Shown in pieces: positions 44,059 through 53,145 of a DNA stretch of 64,000 nt. The position numbers and the translations under genes were made by a program. Origin of the DNA: an uncultured Flavobacteriales bacterium (GTDB lineage: Bacteria; Bacteroidota; Bacteroidia; Flavobacteriales_G; Salibacteraceae); contig CAJQLE010000005.1 in NCBI GenBank assembly GCA_905479105.1, positions 186,001-250,000 of the forward strand. Reading direction: 5' to 3'. Positions within the stretch are counted from its first letter, which is position 1, and each line of letters begins with the position of its first letter. Under the pieces are notes generated by a model that worked only from the letters and a program-made list of their open reading frames with translations, was not told the origin of the DNA and searched no databases.

Positions 44059-46806
44059 GTGAAAAAACTCTTCTTTTTGGGTCTTTCGTTATTATTAGCG
44101 CTAGGAGCGAGATCTCAATGCTTGGTGAATATTAATAAGCCTGATACTGCGTCACAAATCTGCGGAACAACGGATTCCCTAGATGTTGGTAACGCTTCTG
44201 TAACTCCGATCAATAATACGTTTAACAATGGCTCGGTTGGCTTCGGCTGGTCGGTCACAAGTGCTGCTCAATTCAACAACCCTTGTGGTGTTGCTCCAAC
44301 TACTTACCTATGGATGGGACCCACTAGCACTGCTCCTAGAACACTGGCTACTATACCAATAAACGTCAGCTGTGGAGGGCAAGTTTGTTTTGAATTAAAA
44401 TTTGCTCAGCAATCTAATCCCTCACCATGCGAAGGCCCAGATTTGGCAAATGAAGGAGTTGACCTGCAGTATAGAATTTTTAGTGGGGCTTGGACAAATA
44501 TCTTTTATTTCCAACCAAACCAAAATGGCAATAATAATGCGGCTTGTTTCAATTGTGGAGATTATACAGCTTGGGCGACTTATTGTTTTACTATACCCGT
44601 AGCTGCGCAAACCGCCACCACAGAATTTAGATGGATACAAACCAATTCATCTCAGAATCTATTCGACCACTGGGGATTAGACTCCGCTGTAATTACTAAT
44701 AACTGTGCTGAAGTATCTCACCTTTGGAATACAGGCGACACGACAACCAGTATAGAAATACTTTCATTGGAAGATTCCACCTATTGGTGCAGAAGAATAG
44801 TAAATCAACTTGACACCTGCTTTGACACCGTGAGAGTGATCAGCGAACGACCTGATCCGCATTTGAGTATTGTTCCAAATATTCCTATATGTGAGGGAAC
44901 TGAAGTTGAATTAAGAGTTGATTCTGTGTCTTGGATTGACTCTACAGTTACCTACAATAAACTCTGGACTCCTTCATCAATGGTGGTTTCTCCCAATTTT
45001 GACACAACCTTATCTCACCCAATAACGCAAGACACTGCATTTACGTTAACCGTCACCCACCCTCAATATTCACAATGCTCTGGATATGATACTTTAAGTG
45101 TCGAAATTGATAACAACCTGGCATTTGATTCTATTACTATTCTCGATGAATATTGCAACAATTCTGATGGGCTAATACAAGTGATGATGACCGGTGGAAC
45201 TGGACAATATTGGTACGACATAAACAACACTTACAATACGTCTGATAGTAGACAAAATTTGCTTGCCATTACCTATCCTATCCATGTCTTAGACACCTTG
45301 ACTGGATGTGAATTAGACACTTCTGTAAACGTTCCTTTCAACATAGGCATTCAATTGGATGATCTGTGGTTCGGAAGCCCCGATTGTCCTGGCGGAGATA
45401 CTTCTGCCAAGGTTTGGTCTGTCAATAACTATAGTGCTATAACTTACCATTGGTATAAAAATGGAACTCAGTTTAGAAATAATACAACCGTCTTAAATAC
45501 CGACTCAATCAATGGGTTAACAAAAGGAAATTACACCGTAATCATAAGCGATCAAAAATGTAAGGACACTGTTGAATTTGTTATAATTGAACCCGACACT
45601 TTGATGCTGAGTTTAACAGGCAGTGACACCCTTTGTAATGTCCGAGAACTAGAGCTTATACCTATTTTAAGTGGCGGCACACCGCCTTACACTACTGATT
45701 GGTTTAGTACAATTTCTCCTACATATTTTGTGAGAGGAAACCAAGATACTACCGTATTTGTATACTTTGAAGATAGCAGAGGTTGTATTTCAGAGACGTT
45801 CTCTTACGACCTTTATTTACCCCCATCCATCGAGACTAACCTCAGAGACACTGCAATCTGCAAAGGCTCCATTGTATTTCTTGATCCTGATACTAAGTTC
45901 GGTACGGGTAAGTATGCGTTTACTTGGAATACAGGATGGACCAGTGAAACACTACCGACAAATACGCTCTCAAACAAAACCTATTTTCTGACGGTAGAAG
46001 ATGGTTGTCTATATCCTCACCTCGACACAGCAGCGATCAGAATATTTCAACAACCCGATCCCAAATTGAGATGGGATCCCGTGTGTTTACCTCAAGAAAT
46101 GACTGTGTCGACCGATGTGGGGTACAAGAATTATTATTGGTTTCTAAATGGTGATTCTATATTTAGTTCGAATGATCATAAAATCTCCTTAAACCTTGAC
46201 GGAGTGACACCTATTCATTGGCGTTTTCAAACGGAAGATGATTGCTATGTTTACGGTGAGGACACTTTAGTGGCTTACGCACAGCCATCTGCAGACTTCG
46301 ATTGGGATTATAATTTATACGATCCTTTGTACAATAACGAAGTGGTATTTTATAATTACTCCACTGATTATTCAGAATTAGTCTGGTCTTTCCCTGGTGA
46401 TAAACAATATGGTGAAGTGGCCACTCACATATATCCTGAAGCAGGTTTTTATTCAATCAAGCTAGAGGCCACTAATGGATTTTGTAAAGATGATACTGTC
46501 CGTAATATTGAGATAATACCTGTCGGAAACATTTATGTCCCGAATGCATTCACACCAAACAATGATGGTGTGAATGATGTATTTAAACCTTCAATAATCA
46601 ACATTGAAGAAGACAGTTATCAATTTTCAGTTTTCAACCGTTGGGGTAATCTTATCTTCGAAACCACAGACACAAATCAAGGGTGGAGTGGCAATTTCAA
46701 GGGGACTGCATCCCAAGAAGGTATTTACGTTTACGTGATTAGGGCAAAAACCAAAGATGGTAGGTTGTTAGATTTAACAGGAGAAATTACCTTAACTCGC
46801 TACTAG
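44059..46806 (+). CDS. large surface protein with gliding-type (T9SS type B) C-terminal domain
   Basis: A ~915-residue secreted protein. A GTG start at 44059 is preferred, as it gives the signal peptide MKKLFFLGLSLLLALGARSQ directly; upstream TTG codons would add an untypical extension. The body has many repeated beta modules with motifs such as GNYTVIISDQKC and a PKD-like domain near residues 765-835 (FDWDYNLYD to AGFYSIKLEATNGFC). The C-terminal ~90 residues, from VPNAFTPNNDGVNDVFKP through FNRWGNLIFETT, form the type B (gliding motility-associated) sorting domain. Probably an adhesin-like surface protein; ligand unknown. Confidence 0.92.
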   Translation: MKKLFFLGLSLLLALGARSQCLVNINKPDTASQICGTTDSLDVGNASVTPINNTFNNGSVGFGWSVTSAAQFNNPCGVAPTTYLWMGPTSTAPRTLATIPINVSCGGQVCFELKFAQQSNPSPCEGPDLANEGVDLQYRIFSGAWTNIFYFQPNQNGNNNAACFNCGDYTAWATYCFTIPVAAQTATTEFRWIQTNSSQNLFDHWGLDSAVITNNCAEVSHLWNTGDTTTSIEILSLEDSTYWCRRIVNQLDTCFDTVRVISERPDPHLSIVPNIPICEGTEVELRVDSVSWIDSTVTYNKLWTPSSMVVSPNFDTTLSHPITQDTAFTLTVTHPQYSQCSGYDTLSVEIDNNLAFDSITILDEYCNNSDGLIQVMMTGGTGQYWYDINNTYNTSDSRQNLLAITYPIHVLDTLTGCELDTSVNVPFNIGIQLDDLWFGSPDCPGGDTSAKVWSVNNYSAITYHWYKNGTQFRNNTTVLNTDSINGLTKGNYTVIISDQKCKDTVEFVIIEPDTLMLSLTGSDTLCNVRELELIPILSGGTPPYTTDWFSTISPTYFVRGNQDTTVFVYFEDSRGCISETFSYDLYLPPSIETNLRDTAICKGSIVFLDPDTKFGTGKYAFTWNTGWTSETLPTNTLSNKTYFLTVEDGCLYPHLDTAAIRIFQQPDPKLRWDPVCLPQEMTVSTDVGYKNYYWFLNGDSIFSSNDHKISLNLDGVTPIHWRFQTEDDCYVYGEDTLVAYAQPSADFDWDYNLYDPLYNNEVVFYNYSTDYSELVWSFPGDKQYGEVATHIYPEAGFYSIKLEATNGFCKDDTVRNIEIIPVGNIYVPNAFTPNNDGVNDVFKPSIINIEEDSYQFSVFNRWGNLIFETTDTNQGWSGNFKGTASQEGIYVYVIRAKTKDGRLLDLTGEITLTRY

Positions 46807-46848
46807 ATAGTAGATACCTAAAGGCAGAGCTTATTATCTAACTAAAGC

Positions 46849-47022
46849 TTAGCTCCCACAGCCAACACAGTCGATCTCCGAGCTAGTTGGCTTCACACCA
46901 TTTAATTTCATTTCCAGGTTATGGATCTTATCTCTGGCTTCCATGTCTTGGAAAAGGTCTCCGGTTAATGTTGCTTTAAGTCCATCAATTTTAGTTTGCA
47001 ATTCTTGGTTCATAATCTTCAT
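46849..47022 (-). CDS. 57-residue protein ending in a CVGCGS motif
   Basis: A small ORF in an otherwise empty 330-base gap. It encodes MKIMNQELQTKIDGLKATLT, then GDLFQDMEARDKIHNLEMKL, and ends NGVKPTSSEIDCVGCGS. The middle part is strongly amphipathic and helix-forming, and the C terminus has a Cys-x-x-Cys followed by Gly-Ser. Coding is supported by composition and by the helix-tail organisation rather than by homology checked here. It may start at the ATG 9 bases further in (MNQELQ). It lies 119 bases downstream of the RluA-type gene's stop codon on the same strand, so read-through is possible. A metal- or redox-related role is suggested only by the cysteines. Confidence 0.65.
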   Translation of the reverse strand: MKIMNQELQTKIDGLKATLTGDLFQDMEARDKIHNLEMKLNGVKPTSSEIDCVGCGS

Positions 47023-47140
47023 TTTATCTATCTTATGAAACTAAGGAAACTGTCTTGCTCGACTAGAAAACTTATCCCTACTTATTAGGAATCCATTGTG
47101 AATAAGGGAAGTGTTTTGTGCTAAAACCCTTTAAATCAGG

Positions 47141-48823
47141 TTAAAACGGAACACTAACCTCGAGGGTTATGACTTCTTTTGTTATTGGATGTAAAAACTG
47201 CAACTGCTCTGCATGCAGATGTAAACGGTCTGAAATAGTACCGTATAAATCATCGCCTACAATAGGTGTATTTAATCCCAAATGATGCGCAGCATGCACA
47301 CGCAGTTGATGCGATCTTCCGGTAATTGGATAAAAATAAACTCTTGATTTTCCATCCTTCACTTCGATCAATTCCCATTTTGTTTTAGCAGACTTTCCGT
47401 GATCATAACACACCAACTGCCTTGGTCGATCATCCAAGTCTACGCGCAATGGCAAATCAATTTCACCGCTGGTTTCGGTCAATTCTCCATCTAGTAAAGC
47501 TATATAACGCTTCTTGACACTACGTTTTAAAAATTGTCGCTGAAGGCTTTTATGCATCTCCTTGGTCTTGGCTAAAAGCAAGATCCCTGAGGTGCTCATA
47601 TCTAAGCGATGGACAATCAAAGGTCCGGTTGATTCAGGATAGAGCAGTTTGATGCGGCTATATACTGAATCGATTATTGTTTTTCCTGGAACCGACAAAA
47701 ACTCCGCGGGTTTATTCACCGCTAATAAATAATCATCTTCATGAATGATTTCGAGTGTCTTTCCTTCTGCAGGGTTGGTGAGCATGGGATTTGGATCAAC
47801 ATCCAATCCTTTCAACATGTGTCCTAAAATAGGTTCGCACTTCCCTCGGCATGCAGGATAAAATTGCTGGTGCTTTCTTACTTCTGACTTTGGCGAAGCT
47901 CCCCACCAAAACTCAGCCATTGCGATGGGTTTTAAATCATGCTGATAGGCATAATGCAACAATTTAGGAGCCGCACACTCCCCTGCTCCAGCGGGAGGTG
48001 TTTTCTGCTCTGTATCTTCAAAAATGGAAAGTAAACTCCGCCACTCTTTATTACTGTTCAAGAATTTATACTGATCAAACAATCGCCTTTGCAAAGCTCC
48101 TGAGCGTTCTTTGCGTTCCTCTTTCAACGACTGAACCTCATTCGCAAATGCATCATATTCTGCTTGTGCCTTTTGCACTGTCGCGCGCCAATGTTTGGCT
48201 AATCGTTTATATTGATATTGATCGTCCAAACTCAACTTTACCAACTCTGCCTCTAGCATTTGATATTGCTCAGTTGTCAATTCAAGTCTAGCATCCTCTC
48301 GCTTCTTCTTTCGAATCTTCTTTCCTTGCTTGATCACCAATCTCTGCTCCGATAATTCTTGATCAGACTGGAGCGTTAACTCATTCAAAATGAACGAAGT
48401 CTTGGATAAACCTGGGTTTTGTTCTAGCTTCACCAAAGCAGCAGTCATTACATTCAGCTTATCTTCCTCTTTCCTGTAAAAGCCATCCTTATGCAACAAA
48501 TCAAATACAGGTGGCACGAAAAAAGGATGATGGTTTTTACCCGCCAATTTCCCGGAAAAGGCCGCTAAAAAACCCAATTTATTCTCAGCGTTTTGCACCA
48601 CCAACACGCCAAACATTTTTCCAATGATCATTCCTTCTTGATCAGGATTCAGTCCAAAATTGTGATCCCATTTATGTGTTGAGATGTGCAGCTGAAGCTG
48701 CTTCACCGCTTCAATACTTAGCGGATGCGGTTCATAATAAAATGGAAAGGTGAAACGCTCTGGTAATGAAACGTCATCCACTTTTCGATCAAATGATATA
48801 AAGCAAGAAGGCTTAGTTGGCAT
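47141..48823 (-). CDS. RluA-family pseudouridine synthase with long N-terminal extension
   Basis: A 560-residue protein. The C-terminal ~215 residues are an RluA/RsuA-superfamily RNA pseudouridine synthase: EIIHEDDYLLAVNKPAEFLSVPG, HRLDMSTSGILLLAK with the catalytic Asp, and ITGRSHQLRVHAAHHLGLNTPIVGDDLYG (parts shown). The first ~340 residues are an extension with a helical, coiled-coil-like centre (AKHWRATVQKAQAEYDAFANEV in part) and a Cys-containing segment (PACRGKCEPILGHML). Such extended forms occur in Bacteroidota and some Gammaproteobacteria. The RNA target is unknown; the extension may be a binding domain. Separated by about 40 bases from the MFS gene upstream. Confidence 0.9.
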   Translation of the reverse strand: MPTKPSCFISFDRKVDDVSLPERFTFPFYYEPHPLSIEAVKQLQLHISTHKWDHNFGLNPDQEGMIIGKMFGVLVVQNAENKLGFLAAFSGKLAGKNHHPFFVPPVFDLLHKDGFYRKEEDKLNVMTAALVKLEQNPGLSKTSFILNELTLQSDQELSEQRLVIKQGKKIRKKKREDARLELTTEQYQMLEAELVKLSLDDQYQYKRLAKHWRATVQKAQAEYDAFANEVQSLKEERKERSGALQRRLFDQYKFLNSNKEWRSLLSIFEDTEQKTPPAGAGECAAPKLLHYAYQHDLKPIAMAEFWWGASPKSEVRKHQQFYPACRGKCEPILGHMLKGLDVDPNPMLTNPAEGKTLEIIHEDDYLLAVNKPAEFLSVPGKTIIDSVYSRIKLLYPESTGPLIVHRLDMSTSGILLLAKTKEMHKSLQRQFLKRSVKKRYIALLDGELTETSGEIDLPLRVDLDDRPRQLVCYDHGKSAKTKWELIEVKDGKSRVYFYPITGRSHQLRVHAAHHLGLNTPIVGDDLYGTISDRLHLHAEQLQFLHPITKEVITLEVSVPF

Positions 48824-48863
48824 GAGAATGCAAAGGAATAAAAGAAGCGGATGGTCTGCAGAC

Positions 48864-50087
48864 TTATTCTTTGGTCAACAACCTATTTAACAACATTACC
48901 GTCAACAACCCGAACAAGCCAGCTCCTGCGATAATCATAAACACATATTGATGCCCTTGAGCGCCAGGATACGTATCTAGTAAATACCCCATAACTGGAC
49001 TGATAAATACATCAGGCGTATAGCCCAATACTGAAATCACACCCACCGCAGTTCCAGTTGAAGCTACTGGGATATTTAAATCATCAATTACAGCAAAATA
49101 TACTCCACGCAAACCGTAAATACCTACTACAGTGAAAACCATAGTAGCGAAAACCCAAAAAACAATCGTTTCGAGAAAACCGGCAGCAATCATTGCTCCT
49201 CCAATTATCATTATCAAAAAACAAGCAGCGATAACCTTTAATGAGCTAAATCGATCAGCGGCAAAGCCCGCTAAAACCGCAAATAATGGCCTTAACCATA
49301 ATGCGGCAGTGCCTATTGATGCTGATTCAACTTCGCTGAAACCTAGCACTTCATTGGCATACAACGAAAAATCATCCGTCATTTTATATCCGACATAAGC
49401 AAACACAATCAATAAACCTTGCAGCCAAACCAAAGGATTCTTCAAAACAAGCGACACTTGATTTGATGCCATAGAGTGATCCAAGGTTTGAACCTTGCCT
49501 TCATTGCTTGGCATGAAGAATGCAACTGCTAATCCGATCAAAAAAATGAGTGCTGAAGACGCTAATATCACGGTACGCATTGAACCATTATTAGAAGATG
49601 AAAAGCTCGAAAGAAGACCTAATGCTAGCAGTCCGATAAGTGCAGCAGTGAGTCCACGTCCACCTTCTAAAAGCCCAAAAGCACGTCCTTGAAATCCCAT
49701 ACCACCCCACAATCGTGTAGCCTTAATCATAGCCGCCCAAAGAAGAAAAATAGTGGTGAAACCCCAATAACCATAAAGAACCAAGAAACTAGTCGCGGTC
49801 ATTTCAAACAAAAATGCGCTTCCTCCAAAAGCTGTCAAACACAAGGCTGAAGCAATAAGTATCCGCGGTGAAAAACGATCAGCTAAAGGACCGCCAAAGA
49901 AGTAAGAAACAATCGCAACAATCCCGTAAACTGAAAAGGCAGATCCAAGCTCAAGGTTTGTAAGGTTAAATTCAGAAAGAATTGATGGTCTGAATATTCT
50001 TGGAAGTACAAAGGGCAAAAAGAATATTGCCTCACCAGAAACAATCAACAAGAATAGCACTAGCGGATTTCTTTGAGCTTTAGGCAT
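48864..50087 (-). CDS. major facilitator superfamily transporter
   Basis: A 407-residue inner-membrane transporter with about 12 hydrophobic helices. ATG at 50087 is chosen because it removes a 29-residue non-conserved extension that would overlap the divergent nuclease gene. FGGPLADRFSPRILIASAL corresponds to the MFS loop 2-3 motif and GFAADRFSSLKVIAACF to its counterpart in the second half. The N terminus (NPLVLFLLIVSGEAIFFLPF) leads directly into helix 1. No substrate can be assigned; closest in style to nitrate/sugar-phosphate/unknown MFS of Bacteroidota. Downstream is the RluA-type gene. Confidence 0.85.
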   Translation of the reverse strand: MPKAQRNPLVLFLLIVSGEAIFFLPFVLPRIFRPSILSEFNLTNLELGSAFSVYGIVAIVSYFFGGPLADRFSPRILIASALCLTAFGGSAFLFEMTATSFLVLYGYWGFTTIFLLWAAMIKATRLWGGMGFQGRAFGLLEGGRGLTAALIGLLALGLLSSFSSSNNGSMRTVILASSALIFLIGLAVAFFMPSNEGKVQTLDHSMASNQVSLVLKNPLVWLQGLLIVFAYVGYKMTDDFSLYANEVLGFSEVESASIGTAALWLRPLFAVLAGFAADRFSSLKVIAACFLIMIIGGAMIAAGFLETIVFWVFATMVFTVVGIYGLRGVYFAVIDDLNIPVASTGTAVGVISVLGYTPDVFISPVMGYLLDTYPGAQGHQYVFMIIAGAGLFGLLTVMLLNRLLTKE

Positions 50088-50130
50088 GCCGCAAATATGT
50101 ACAACTTGAAAAACAACGATCATTGTAGGA

Positions 50131-51093
50131 ATGAAAAACCTCATATTATTCATTCTTTTTATCGCCCAATTCACTGCAAATGGACAACAAGTTGTGCTTC
50201 ACACAGCTTATTCATTACTCTATTCTGAAGAACACGAACAGGCCATGTGGGTAGCTTACACGCTCACTAAAGAGGAGACGATAGCTCAATTTTCACGTTC
50301 AGATAATTTCAGGCCTGATCCTATGATTGAGAGCAAATCTGCAGATGATCTAGACTACAAAGGATCTGGATTTGATCGAGGTCATCTTGCTCCAGCCGCT
50401 GACATGGCTTGGTCTGCTGACGTCATGAGTGAGTCATTTTTTTACAGTAATATGAGCCCTCAAAATCCATCTTTTAATCGTGGGATTTGGAAAAAATTGG
50501 AAGAGCAAATCCGCTCATGGGCAGTAGTTTATGACTCTATACAAATTGTCACAGGTCCTGTTCTCACTGCTGATTTATCTCAAATCGGACCGAATAAAGT
50601 CTCTATCCCAAAATACTATTACAAAGCAATTCTTGACAACCGTGAAGGGCGCCAGCAAGCGATTGGATTTGTAATGGCGAATGAGAAAATCATATGGCCT
50701 ATTCGCAATTATGCGGTCAGTATTGACAGTGTAGAAAAAATCACCGGAATAGACTTCTTTGAGGGTCTAGAAGGTGAATTAGAACAGAAGTTAGAATCAG
50801 AGATTTGCACCGATTGCTGGGATTGGTCCATTACGAAAATCTCGAACCCTAACCCATCTCACTCTAATTCAACTCAATGCCAAGGCAAAACACAAAACGG
50901 AGAGAGATGCTTGATTAGAACTAAAAATGAAAGTGGGTTTTGTCATGTTCACCAAAACGAAGTACCTGCAAAAGAACAAGTATCGAAACGGTCAACTACT
51001 GTGAGATGCATTGGAAGCACCAAAGCAGGCAATCAATGCAAGCACATGACTTACAGCCCGAATAGTAGGTGTTTTCAGCACGGTGGGGATTGA
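50131..51093 (+). CDS. secreted DNA/RNA non-specific endonuclease with two Cys/His modules
   Basis: A 320-residue exported nuclease. The signal peptide is MKNLILFILFIAQFTANGQ. Residues 20-230 form the NUC1/EndA beta-beta-alpha metal domain; the catalytic motif is GFDRGHLAPAADM (Asp-Arg-Gly-His) with SNMSPQNPSFNRGIWKKLE for the metal-binding Asn. After a Ser/Asn-rich linker come two similar modules: CQGKTQNGERCLIRTKNESGFCHVH (in part: CQGKTQNGERC and GFCHVH) and CIGSTKAGNQC with RCFQHGG. Each has C-x9-10-C...C-x2-H, a short zinc-knuckle-like layout also found in DUF5763 proteins. The modules could bind nucleic acid or anchor the enzyme. Confidence 0.9.
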   Translation: MKNLILFILFIAQFTANGQQVVLHTAYSLLYSEEHEQAMWVAYTLTKEETIAQFSRSDNFRPDPMIESKSADDLDYKGSGFDRGHLAPAADMAWSADVMSESFFYSNMSPQNPSFNRGIWKKLEEQIRSWAVVYDSIQIVTGPVLTADLSQIGPNKVSIPKYYYKAILDNREGRQQAIGFVMANEKIIWPIRNYAVSIDSVEKITGIDFFEGLEGELEQKLESEICTDCWDWSITKISNPNPSHSNSTQCQGKTQNGERCLIRTKNESGFCHVHQNEVPAKEQVSKRSTTVRCIGSTKAGNQCKHMTYSPNSRCFQHGGD

Positions 51094-51094
51094 T

Positions 51095-51733
51095 CTATTC
51101 CGCGATAATAGTCATACCAATGAGTTCATCTCGAGTGCTGGCAACTACGACATAGATTCCTTGCGCCACTCTATCGTCAGCTAAGATCACTAGTTTGCCA
51201 TCAACCAATTTTAGACGTTCACTGATGTAAACCTCCTCGCCTTGATAGTTTCTTAGAACTAGAAGCAACTTCTGATCATGATAGTCAGAAAGGTTTATAA
51301 CTTTAGTATTCGGGTCATTGGGATCGATTGGAACAATCATGGTTCCCTTTTGCACTCTGTCCAAGCCATAGAATACTGGAGCTACTCCAGAAAAAGCGCT
51401 GTCTTTATCTCCAATGATTTGCTTGATTCTATAATAAGACCAACCTAAATATGGATCATAATCAACTTCGAAGTATTCCATCGCCTTTGGCTCATCAACT
51501 CCTCCATCAATTAGCTTAAACGTCTCAAAGGTCTTAGCATCTTGACTGCGCTGAATTTCATACGTAAAAATTTCATTTCTCGAAAGCGTTGACCAAGTAA
51601 TCTTAATATGATCTTCATGACCGTAAACTGTGAAGTCCGTCAGTTTTGAATTTTGGGTATTCCAATCACCAGGGTTTGGTTGGCTGAAAAACAATTCAAT
51701 AAAAAATAACAGAATGAGACTTAAGGTTTTCAT
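51095..51733 (-). CDS. secreted protein with fibronectin-like and degenerate T9SS-like domain
   Basis: A 212-residue exported protein. ATG at 51733 gives a signal peptide (MKTLSLILLFFIELFFSQ). Residues 25-120 hold a fibronectin-like domain (HIKITWSTLSRNEIFTYEIQRSQD in part, SYYRIKQIIGDKD), the same kind of element that precedes sorting domains in other cargo genes here. The C terminus (KLLLVLRNYQGEEVY, AQGIYVVVASTRDE) is shaped like a T9SS type A domain but departs from its consensus, so type IX export is only likely. It converges with the nuclease gene with one base between the stops. Confidence 0.65.
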   Translation of the reverse strand: MKTLSLILLFFIELFFSQPNPGDWNTQNSKLTDFTVYGHEDHIKITWSTLSRNEIFTYEIQRSQDAKTFETFKLIDGGVDEPKAMEYFEVDYDPYLGWSYYRIKQIIGDKDSAFSGVAPVFYGLDRVQKGTMIVPIDPNDPNTKVINLSDYHDQKLLLVLRNYQGEEVYISERLKLVDGKLVILADDRVAQGIYVVVASTRDELIGMTIIAE

Positions 51734-51811
51734 AAAAAATTCAGCGGTCAATGCGACTGCTTATGCATTTTAAAGGTTGCAATATAATGACAATTGGCCT
51801 ATACGTGAAAA

Positions 51812-52066
51812 TCATGCCAAAGGGTTTCCTCGTGTTCTAAAATACTCAACCAAGGAATAAAGTGAAACAGCAGTCCATGCTCCTTCCAGAATAATAAATG
51901 GCCAGTAATTCAAGAAATAAGATGCAAATCCAGCCACCACTGCACCTACTAGGTTTAGTAAAATATACGCCAATCCTTTTGAGTCGATAACATTTAGTGC
52001 CACCAAAAAATAAGCAAGCAACAAAACAAAGACGCCAACTGTTCCTATCCAATCAGTTAAATTCAT
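51812..52066 (-). CDS. CBU_0592-like small membrane protein
   Basis: An 84-residue protein with three transmembrane segments: IGTVGVFVLLLAYFLVALNV, LAYILLNLVGAVVAGFASY and FIILEGAWTAVSLYSLVEYF. The combined pattern (G-x2-G-V-x-L-L-x-A-Y-F, then N-x2-G-A, and E-x2-W) is that of the CBU_0592/DUF2484-like group of small inner-membrane proteins. Function unknown. Divergent from the alkA-like gene across 49 bases. Confidence 0.75.
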   Translation of the reverse strand: MNLTDWIGTVGVFVLLLAYFLVALNVIDSKGLAYILLNLVGAVVAGFASYFLNYWPFIILEGAWTAVSLYSLVEYFRTRGNPLA

Positions 52067-52115
52067 AAGCGCAAAGTAAACCTAGTTTAGCAATAGCGAA
52101 AGCATAAGATTCAGA

Positions 52116-52712
52116 ATGAAAGAGGCATTGTTCCACTTACAAAAGGACAAACATCTTAGTGAGATCATTGATCTAGTATCACTTCGTGTTCCAGAGCAGC
52201 ACCCCGATGTGTATTTCACCTTGCTTCGCTCGATTGTTGAGCAGCAGCTAAGTCTAAAAGCTGCTGCAACTATTTGGAAACGCTTTCTTGATTTGTTTGA
52301 TGACTACCCTCACCCCCATATTATTCTCAGTAAAGACAATGATTACATTAAAAATTGTGGACTTTCCTATCAAAAGGTCAATTACATTAAAAACATTGCC
52401 CAATTTGCAATAGATGATGACTTAAGCGATGATTACATCAATAGCCTGAGCGATGAAGAAGCCCTGAAATATCTCACACAAATAAAAGGCGTTGGAAAGT
52501 GGACGACAGAAATGATATTGATGTTCTCGATGGGAAGAAAAGACGTGTTTCCAGTTGACGACTTGGTCATTCGAAAAGCCATGATCAGTTTGTATGATCT
52601 TAAGAGCGAAAAACGCGCTCAAATAAATGAAATGGAGAAGATAGCAACAAACTGGAGCCCTTTTAGAAGTTATGCGTGCTTCATTTTATGGGATTGGAAA
52701 GATGGGAAGTAG
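52116..52712 (+). CDS. alkA: DNA-3-methyladenine glycosylase 2 (AlkA-type)
   Basis: A 198-residue base-excision repair enzyme of the HhH-GPD superfamily that removes alkylated purines. The helix-hairpin-helix is LTQIKGVGKWTTEMILMFSM and the catalytic Asp lies in DVFPVDDLVIRKAM, as in AlkA. FTLLRSIVEQQLSLKAAATIW marks the preceding conserved helices. It lacks the N-terminal TBP-like domain of E. coli AlkA, as is usual for short bacterial relatives, so 198 residues is normal. Stands alone on the plus strand. Confidence 0.92.
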   Translation: MKEALFHLQKDKHLSEIIDLVSLRVPEQHPDVYFTLLRSIVEQQLSLKAAATIWKRFLDLFDDYPHPHIILSKDNDYIKNCGLSYQKVNYIKNIAQFAIDDDLSDDYINSLSDEEALKYLTQIKGVGKWTTEMILMFSMGRKDVFPVDDLVIRKAMISLYDLKSEKRAQINEMEKIATNWSPFRSYACFILWDWKDGK

Positions 52713-52793
52713 GCCTAAGTGCTAAGAACACTTAACACCAGGTCTTCTTTGTCAAGAAAAAGCCTAATTTACGCTTAACAAACAAAAAAGAAC

Positions 52794-53024
52794 ATGCATA
52801 GAAGTTTAGAAGATTTTGAACAAAAGCTTAAAGAGTTTTTTGATCGCCACGACCCAGATAAAAAGTCTATATCACATGCTATTGCTAAGCATTTTTTGAA
52901 TCATCAGGACGAAGTATTTGAGCACCTTTCTGATTTGTATCATGAGAAAGAAGGAATTCACGTTACAGAAGACTCAATTTTCAACACATCGTTTGGCCCT
53001 AGCTCAGGAGCAACCCCTTACTAG
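52794..53024 (+). CDS. small acidic hypothetical protein
   Basis: A 76-residue soluble protein, mainly helical and rich in His, Asp and Glu (SISHAIAKHFLNHQDEVFEHLSDLYHEKEG in part), ending in a Gly/Ser-rich tail. No signal peptide, membrane segment or recognised motif. It has its own ATG preceded by an A-rich leader, and 82 bases separate it from alkA. A 20-codon hydrophobic mini-ORF follows at 53034-53096 (MKATNIVIGAIFLVFAFLIT), which would encode a single membrane helix but is too short to be trusted. Confidence 0.55.
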   Translation: MHRSLEDFEQKLKEFFDRHDPDKKSISHAIAKHFLNHQDEVFEHLSDLYHEKEGIHVTEDSIFNTSFGPSSGATPY

Positions 53025-53145
53025 CGTTCAAGTATGAAGGCGACCAACATCGTCATTGGAGCGATTTTCCTAGTTTTTGCCTTTTTAATCACCTGATATT
53101 TGGTGCTTTTCATTCTTTGAAAACTCCATACATTGCAAGCTCTCT

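Noticed and set aside
53034-53096. 20-codon hydrophobic mini-ORF
   Set aside because: It could encode one membrane helix, but this is too short to distinguish from chance in AT-rich DNA.
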